Assembly: GCA_035711465.1 (NCBI GenBank)
Contig: DASTCC010000539.1
Location: 1 to 5,514 of the forward strand
From: DASTCC01 sp035711465
GTDB lineage: Bacteria > Acidobacteriota > Vicinamibacteria > Vicinamibacterales > SCN-69-37
Reading direction: 5' to 3'
DNA: 5,514 bases
Below, piece after piece: positions 1 to 4,035 of this stretch (positions are counted from its first letter, which is position 1; each line of letters begins with the position of its first letter). The notes under the pieces were generated by a model. That model saw only the letters and a list, made by a program, of their open reading frames with translations. It made no database searches and was not told the origin of the DNA. The position numbers were made by a program, and so were the translations under genes.

Positions 1-703
1 AGCGGCCGTCCTGCGGGATGCGCTTCTCGGCGATGTCGAGCTCGGCCATGACCTTGATGCGCGAGATGATCGTGCTGTGGTGCCGCTTGTCGATCGGCTT
101 CATCGCCTGCTGCAGCACGCCGTCGATCCGGTACTTCACGTGCACCGAGTCGTCCTGCGTCTCGATGTGGATGTCCGAGGCGCGGCGCTGCAGTGCGGTG
201 AACACCATCGAGTCGACGAGACGGATCACCGGACTGGCGTCCGACGTCAGCTTGTCGACGGTGAGGTTCTCCTCGCCGGCGTCGTCCTCGCGCAGGATCT
301 GGATCTGGAAGCCTTCGGTCGCCTCCTCGAGGACGCGCTGCGAGCTCTCGCTCTTCTTGAGGATCGACTGAATCGCCGAAGGCGTGCCGACGCAGACGCG
401 GATGGGCGCGCCGAGCTGGACGCCAACCTCGTCGATCGTCTGCAGGTCGCTCGGATCGGAGACGACGATGAGCAGCGTCTGGCCCTCGCGCCGCACCGGC
501 ACGAAGCCGTAACGGAGCATGAGATCGGCGGGAATGCTGCGGAACAGGCCGTGATCGATGTGGAAATGCTCGAGGTCGAGGAAGTCGAGCTGATAGCGCT
601 CGGCCAGCCGGCGCGCCGCGCGCTCCTCGGCGGCGTGATCGACCGCGGGGGCGCCAGGTTCGGCGTAGATCGGCTCGGCGGATTTGACGGGAGTTTCGGC
701 CAT
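1..703 (-). CDS. gspE: Type II secretion / type IV pilus assembly ATPase, GspE/PilB family (N-terminal part, cut by window edge)
   Basis: This is the hexameric cytoplasmic ATPase that powers pseudopilus or pilus assembly at the inner membrane. Only the first 234 residues are in the window; the Walker A, Asp-box, Walker B and zinc-binding regions lie beyond position 1. Translation begins at ATG 703-701 with MAETPVKSAE. Residues about 30-115 look like a GspE/MshE N-terminal domain (LPxxL-type segment SIPADLM at 56-62, then VVSDPSDLQTIDEV at 80-93). Residues about 155-234 are the start of the ATPase N2 domain and carry family hallmarks: SPVIRLVDSM (157-166), ASDIHIE (175-181), YRIDGVL (191-197) and AEKRIPQDGR (225-234). 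The ASDIHIE form is closer to GspE than to PilB, but the two cannot be separated from this fragment. The gene starts 3 bp after the gspF stop, so translational coupling is likely; no clear Shine-Dalgarno is seen. Family assignment is very secure, the exact system is not. Confidence 0.93.
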   Translation of the reverse strand, partial: MAETPVKSAEPIYAEPGAPAVDHAAEERAARRLAERYQLDFLDLEHFHIDHGLFRSIPADLMLRYGFVPVRREGQTLLIVVSDPSDLQTIDEVGVQLGAPIRVCVGTPSAIQSILKKSESSQRVLEEATEGFQIQILREDDAGEENLTVDKLTSDASPVIRLVDSMVFTALQRRASDIHIETQDDSVHVKYRIDGVLQQAMKPIDKRHHSTIISRIKVMAELDIAEKRIPQDGR

Positions 704-706
704 GGC

Positions 707-1924
707 TCAGGCGGTCAGCGATGAGAGCTTGAACAGCGGCATGTAGAGCGACATCAGCAGGCCGGCGATGACGATGCCCATGACGATGAGCAGGATCGGC
801 TGAATCAGATTCGAGAAGCGCGTCAGGCTGGTTTCGTTCTCTTCGTCATAGAAGTCGGCGACGCTGTTGAGCATCTCGGCCAGCGCGCCGGTCGACTCGC
901 CCACCTCGACCATCTCGATCGCGACGTGCGGAAACAGATCGAGTTCGGCCAGCGACTGGCCGAGGCTGCGCCCCTCGCGCACCTGCCGCGCGACGACGCC
1001 GAGGCGATCGGCAATCGACAGGTTGCCGCTCGATCGCGCCGAGATGTCGAGCGCGTTGACGAGCGGGATCCCGCCGCCGAGCAGCGTCGCCAGCGTCCGC
1101 GAGACCTGCGCGGTCGAGAACTTCCGCGCCAGCGAGCCGAAATACGGCAGCTTCAGCACCATGGCGTGCAGGCGCCGCCGCTGCGCCGGCTGGCGGAACC
1201 ACAGCACCGTGGCGACGATCAGCGCGAGGATCGCGGCGATGATCAATCCGGCGCTGCCGACCAGCCGGTTCGACAGCCCGACGACGACGCGCGTCGCCAG
1301 CGGCAGCTCGGCGCCACGGCCGAACTGCGCGTAGAAGTCGGCGAACTCGGGCACGACCTGGAAGACGATCAGCCCGACGACGGCGATCGAGAGCACGACC
1401 AGCACCGCCGGATAGATCAACGCCGAGATCACCTGCGACCGCACGCGCGCGATCACCTTGACGTGGTGGACGTAGCGTCGGATGACCTGCTCGAGGCTGC
1501 CGCTCTTCTCGCCCGCCATCAGCGACGCGGTGTAGATCGGCGAAAACAGGCCTTGCGCCTCGAAGGCGTCGGAGAGCGCGCTGCCCGATCGCACCCGCTC
1601 GTAGATGTCGTCGAGCGCCGCGCGGAACGTCGGATTGGGCACGCGGCGCCGCAGGATGTCCAGCGACTGCACCAGCGGCAACCCCGCCTTGAGCAGTGTC
1701 GCCATCTCCTGGTTGAAGACGATGAACTCGGCGGACTTGATGCGGCGCCGCCGCGGCACCTGCAGGCTGACGCCGCCGACCTTGAGCCCGCCGCCGCCCT
1801 GCACCGAGAGCAGCAGCAGCCCTTTTTCCTCGAGCTCGAGGCGGAGGCGCGCCTCGCTATCGGCGACGTAGGTGGTCTCGATGATCTGTCCGCCAGCCGT
1901 CGCGACCCTGCAGCGGTATTCCAC
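707..1924 (-). CDS. gspF: Type II secretion / type IV pilus inner-membrane platform protein, GspF/PilC family
   Basis: This polytopic inner-membrane protein forms the platform on which the GspE/PilB ATPase drives pseudopilin or pilin assembly. It has 405 residues, the usual family length. It contains the two tandem T2SSF domains: the first at about 65-190 (FNQEMATLLKAGLPLVQSLD from 70, GEKSGSLEQVI at 138-148) and the second at about 268-395 (FSTAQVSRTLATLLGGGIPL from 269, GESTGALAEML at 342-352). The repeated GExSGxLxxx motifs and the duplicated layout are diagnostic. Hydrophobic segments lie at about 166-190, 219-243 and 374-395, the expected three-helix topology. The start is GTG (1924-1922): an in-frame TAG lies 24 bp upstream with no ATG between, and GGAGG and AGGGGA stretches sit 12 and about 3 bases before the GTG. 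It is followed 3 bp later by the gspE start. The F-then-E order is the reverse of the common E-then-F arrangement. Whether it serves secretion or pili cannot be decided here. Confidence 0.95.
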   Translation of the reverse strand: MEYRCRVATAGGQIIETTYVADSEARLRLELEEKGLLLLSVQGGGGLKVGGVSLQVPRRRRIKSAEFIVFNQEMATLLKAGLPLVQSLDILRRRVPNPTFRAALDDIYERVRSGSALSDAFEAQGLFSPIYTASLMAGEKSGSLEQVIRRYVHHVKVIARVRSQVISALIYPAVLVVLSIAVVGLIVFQVVPEFADFYAQFGRGAELPLATRVVVGLSNRLVGSAGLIIAAILALIVATVLWFRQPAQRRRLHAMVLKLPYFGSLARKFSTAQVSRTLATLLGGGIPLVNALDISARSSGNLSIADRLGVVARQVREGRSLGQSLAELDLFPHVAIEMVEVGESTGALAEMLNSVADFYDEENETSLTRFSNLIQPILLIVMGIVIAGLLMSLYMPLFKLSSLTA

Positions 1925-2083
1925 CGGTCCCCTGCGCCTCCGAGACTAACGTGCTGAGCGGGCGTCGCTTAGCGGCGTGCCCGCCGGATCTTTCGCGCCC
2001 CGCGCGCACCGCGGCACGTCGAAAACAAGCCTTTAGACCGTCAGTGTACTCAAACGGCTGCGTCCGATCGTGCGGTTTGACGC
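1925..2083 (-). promoter_or_regulatory. Intergenic leader upstream of gspF, likely carrying its promoter
   Basis: This 159-bp gap between the transglycosylase stop and the gspF GTG is the only sizeable spacer in the minus-strand block, so a promoter for gspF-gspE probably lies here. The part read first on the minus strand (about 2020-2060) is AT-richer than its surroundings and includes TTGAGT and TCTAAA stretches, but their spacing (10 bases) is wrong for a sigma-70 promoter, so no boxes are assigned. An inverted repeat (GCGGGC at 1958-1963 and GCCCGC at 1979-1984, with a small inner CGC/GCG stem) could fold in the leader RNA. It has no T-tract, so it is not called a terminator. The call rests on position rather than on recognised elements. 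Confidence 0.3.
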
Positions 2084-2743
2084 TCAGCCGCCCTGGAAGA
2101 TCGCCAGGATGCGTTGCACGTAGTTCTGGGTCTCGCGGTACGGCGGCACCGCGCCGTAGCGGCGAACCGCTCCTTCACCGGCGTTGTAGGCGGCAATCGC
2201 ACGCCGTGGATCGAACCGATCCATCAGGTACCGCAGGTGCCGCATGCCGGCTTCGAGGTTCTCGAGCGGATCGAACGGGTCGCGCACGCCGTACTGCTGC
2301 GCGGTGGCCGGCATCAGCTGCATCAGGCCCATCGCGCCCTTGCGCGAGATCGCCAGCGGATTGTAGTTCGACTCCACCCGGATCAACGCGTGCGCCAGCC
2401 GCTTGTCGATGCCCCACTTGGCGGCGGCGCGATCGATCGCGATGCGCAGGGCGTTGGCGGTGAGCTGCGGGCCGTTGGCGGCCGGCGACGCCGCCAGCGC
2501 CTCGATCGCGGCCGTGCTGGCGTACGGGAACTCGTCCGGCAGCAGCTCGTCGATCAAAGCCTTGCCCATGCGAATCTCGCCGCCGCCGCGCAGCACGAGC
2601 ACGGCCGTGTCGCCATCGAAGCGGCACGAGTCGATGGTCATCGTCCGGCCGTTGGTGAACTTGACGATGTCAGCCGCGACGGACGCGGGCGTGCACACCA
2701 CCGCCACCGCCGCGAGACACGCGAGCCAGCCAGTTCGGGCCAT
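2084..2743 (-). CDS. Secreted SLT-domain lytic transglycosylase
   Basis: This is a periplasmic muramidase-type enzyme expected to cleave the MurNAc-GlcNAc bond of peptidoglycan with formation of 1,6-anhydro-MurNAc. It has 219 residues starting at ATG 2743-2741. Residues 1-24 are a Sec signal peptide (positive start, hydrophobic 7-17, likely cleavage after SVA or SVAA, 21-24). Residues about 25-70 form a small beta-rich N-terminal module (DIVKFTNGRTMTIDSC from 25, GGGEIRM at 53-59). The SLT domain spans about 98-219 with the standard motifs: ALIRVESNYNP (119-129) with catalytic Glu124, GLMQLMPATA (139-148), AAYNAGEGAV (184-193) and PYRETQNYV (201-209). There is no lipobox, so it is probably soluble in the periplasm. 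It follows the lipoprotein gene by 9 bp, with a weak GTGGGT ribosome site, and precedes gspF. Small SLT enzymes beside envelope machines often open the wall for assembly; that role is inferred here. Confidence 0.92.
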   Translation of the reverse strand: MARTGWLACLAAVAVVCTPASVAADIVKFTNGRTMTIDSCRFDGDTAVLVLRGGGEIRMGKALIDELLPDEFPYASTAAIEALAASPAANGPQLTANALRIAIDRAAAKWGIDKRLAHALIRVESNYNPLAISRKGAMGLMQLMPATAQQYGVRDPFDPLENLEAGMRHLRYLMDRFDPRRAIAAYNAGEGAVRRYGAVPPYRETQNYVQRILAIFQGG

Positions 2744-2752
2744 TACCCACTC

Positions 2753-3646
2753 TTATCGGACTTCGACGAAGGCGTGATAGACCCGGATCCCGAGCTCGCG
2801 GTTGTCCCGGCCGCCATTCTGCAACTTCGCGGGGACGAAGGACTTGTCCACTTCGATGCGAATCTCGGCCATCTCGTCCGTCCCGAGCTGGGCCGCCGAG
2901 ATCGGGATGCGTTCGAGCGTCTGGTCCTTCTGGTCGGCGGCAAACGTGTAGACCTCCTGGCCGCCTGCATAGACGGAGACGCGCTGCACCTGGCCGTCGA
3001 AGATGTCCTGGCGCGCGTCGTACTCGAGATAGAAGGTGATGTCCTTCTTCGGATTCTTGAGCGAAATGACCGCGGCCTTCTCCGTCCACTCCCAGCTGAT
3101 CGCCGGATCGTTCGGCGAGAACTCGACCGGATGCCAGCCGCTCTTGTGGATGAGGAGCACGTTCTCGGATTCGGCCTTCAGCTCGAGCGTGCCGGCCTTG
3201 TAGGCGCGCGCCGGGGACTGCCGATCGGCCGGATCGATCCCGGCGAGCGGCAAGCGGGTGTCGTCGCGATAGAGGCCCATCAGGATGGTCGCTTCGCCGA
3301 CGAACGGGTAGAGCGGGACGAAGCGCGTGCGCGTGTACTGAATCGTCTCGCCGGCTTTCCACGTCGAGGTGGGCTTCGGCGGATCGTGATCGTCGGTCCA
3401 CATCCGCTGGCCGCGATCGTCCATCACGTGCACGAAGACGCGATAGTCGCCGTCGATCTTCGCCTGCGGCTCGATCACGAACTTATAGGTGAGATCGACG
3501 GGACTGCCGAGCGGCACGGCCTTCTTGCCGGGCGTGACCGACAGGGTCGCGAGGGCCGGCGAAGAATCGTTCTTCGAACACGAGGCGAGCAGGACGACAG
3601 CGAACACGCTCGCGAGACGAGCGGCGGCGATGGAAACGCGCTTCAC
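2753..3646 (-). CDS. Putative lipoprotein with two predicted beta-sandwich domains, function unknown
   Basis: This is a 297-residue exported protein whose function I do not recognise. The start is GTG (3646-3644), giving MKRVSIAAAR followed by a hydrophobic stretch and a lipobox LASC at 20-23, so Cys23 should be lipidated and the protein anchored to a membrane facing the periplasm or surface. Residues about 33-135 look like an immunoglobulin-type beta module (YRVFVHVMDDRG at 68-79, TDDHDPP at 84-90, TSTWKAGE at 93-100, GLYRDDTRLPL at 124-134). From memory, similar segments occur as extracytoplasmic domains in some glycosyltransferase-type membrane proteins. Residues about 163-297 look like a second beta-sandwich, possibly carbohydrate-binding-like (GWHPVE at 170-175, LEYDARQDIFDG at 207-218, VDKSFVPA at 266-273, RELGIRVY at 283-290). 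No catalytic motif is visible. The stop lies 9 bp before the transglycosylase start, so the two are probably co-transcribed. No convincing Shine-Dalgarno precedes the GTG, but no in-frame ATG is nearby. Confidence 0.82.
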   Translation of the reverse strand: MKRVSIAAARLASVFAVVLLASCSKNDSSPALATLSVTPGKKAVPLGSPVDLTYKFVIEPQAKIDGDYRVFVHVMDDRGQRMWTDDHDPPKPTSTWKAGETIQYTRTRFVPLYPFVGEATILMGLYRDDTRLPLAGIDPADRQSPARAYKAGTLELKAESENVLLIHKSGWHPVEFSPNDPAISWEWTEKAAVISLKNPKKDITFYLEYDARQDIFDGQVQRVSVYAGGQEVYTFAADQKDQTLERIPISAAQLGTDEMAEIRIEVDKSFVPAKLQNGGRDNRELGIRVYHAFVEVR

Positions 3647-3723
3647 AAACGTGGATGGTAACTGTATTGCCGCATACTGTTCAATATGTTAGCCTTGCGG
3701 CGTTTTTCTCGCCGGACCTCTTC
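3647..3723. promoter_or_regulatory. Divergent intergenic region expected to hold both promoters
   Basis: This 77-bp spacer separates the minus-strand lipoprotein gene from the plus-strand BMC gene, so both transcription units must start in or near it. Bases about 3655-3690 are clearly AT-richer than the surrounding coding DNA, as expected for promoter DNA in a GC-rich genome. Candidate -10-like hexamers exist (for example TATGTT at 3685-3690 and TACTGT at 3675-3680 on the plus strand), but none has a good -35 partner at 16-18 bp, so no specific promoter is assigned. The region also contains the dyad listed separately. Confidence 0.5.
3660..3681. promoter_or_regulatory. Imperfect 22-bp dyad, candidate operator
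   Basis: Two 8-base arms, AACTGTAT (3660-3667) and ATACTGTT (3674-3681), are inverted copies with one mismatch (7 of 8) around a 6-base spacer. The size and its place in the middle of a divergent promoter region fit a site for a dimeric repressor or activator controlling the BMC genes, the lipoprotein genes, or both. It resembles a LexA box superficially, but the half-site spacing is wrong. No regulator gene is in the window, and a dyad of this quality can arise by chance. Confidence 0.3.
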
Positions 3724-4017
3724 ATGACATCTGATGCACTCGGCATGATCGAAACCCGCGGCCTCATCGGGGCCATCGAAGCGGCGGATGCAATGGTCAA
3801 GGCCGCGAACGTCGTGCTGATCGGCAAGGAGTACATCGGCGCCGGCTACGTCACCGTGCTCGCCCGCGGCGACGTCGGCGCGATCAAGGCGGCGACCGAT
3901 GCCGGCGCCGCCGCGGCACGGCGCGTCGGCGAGCTCGTCTCGGTCCACGTCATTCCGCGGCCGCACGCCGAAGTCGAGCGCGTGCTGCCGCGCGCGGGGA
4001 ACGCGGCGCGGGCCTAG
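3724..4017 (+). CDS. Bacterial microcompartment hexameric shell protein (BMC-H, PduA/EutM type)
   Basis: This protein forms cyclic hexamers that tile the facets of a proteinaceous microcompartment, with a central pore for substrates. It has 97 residues with a single Pfam-type BMC fold. It aligns without gaps to PduA as I recall it: ALGMIETRGL (5-14), IEAADAMVKAANV (18-30), VTVLARGDVGAIKAATDAGA (43-62) and VHVIPRPHAEVE (74-85). The hexamer-edge lysine (Lys26) and the Arg79 of the PRPH segment are conserved. The pore loop reads IGAGY (38-42) where PduA has IGSGL, so the constriction residue is Ala40 instead of Ser40. The start at ATG 3724 is chosen because the family begins a few residues before ALGMIE; an in-frame ATG at 3655 would add 23 atypical hydrophobic residues and lies next to the dyad. 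No Shine-Dalgarno is evident. The acylating aldehyde dehydrogenase gene follows after 18 bp. The C-terminal tail (AGNAARA) is short, so this is a minimal shell tile. Confidence 0.96.
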   Translation: MTSDALGMIETRGLIGAIEAADAMVKAANVVLIGKEYIGAGYVTVLARGDVGAIKAATDAGAAAARRVGELVSVHVIPRPHAEVERVLPRAGNAARA

Positions 4018-4035
4018 CCGCGGCCGGCACGCGAC

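Noticed and set aside
77..724. Open frame of 215 codons on the plus strand antisense to gspE
   Set aside because: The opposite strand encodes clear GspE motifs over the same span.
926..1957. Open frame of 343 codons on the plus strand antisense to gspF
   Set aside because: The gspF frame carries full-length family motifs and membrane helices; the antisense product is Arg/Gln/Asp-rich low-complexity sequence.
1958..1984. GCGGGC/GCCCGC inverted repeat as a rho-independent terminator of the transglycosylase unit
   Set aside because: The loop region is long, the stem is interrupted and no T-tract follows on the minus strand. Such repeats are common in GC-rich spacers.
2114..3661. Open frame of 515 codons on the plus strand
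   Set aside because: It lies antisense to the lipoprotein and transglycosylase genes, spans both genes and their junction, and its translation is Arg/Asp/Val/His-rich with no domain. It is a codon-bias shadow in GC-rich DNA.
3662..3679. LexA-type SOS box in the divergent region
   Set aside because: The half-sites CTGT and ACTG are separated by 10 bases rather than 8, and the right half is not ACAG.
3655..3723. Upstream ATG start for the shell protein
   Set aside because: It would add 23 hydrophobic residues not seen in BMC-H proteins, and the ATG at 3724 gives a protein that matches PduA numbering exactly.
4018..4035. Possible terminator or regulatory site between shell and dehydrogenase genes
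   Set aside because: The 18-bp gap is too short for a stem plus T-tract and shows only GC-rich bases. Co-transcription is simpler.
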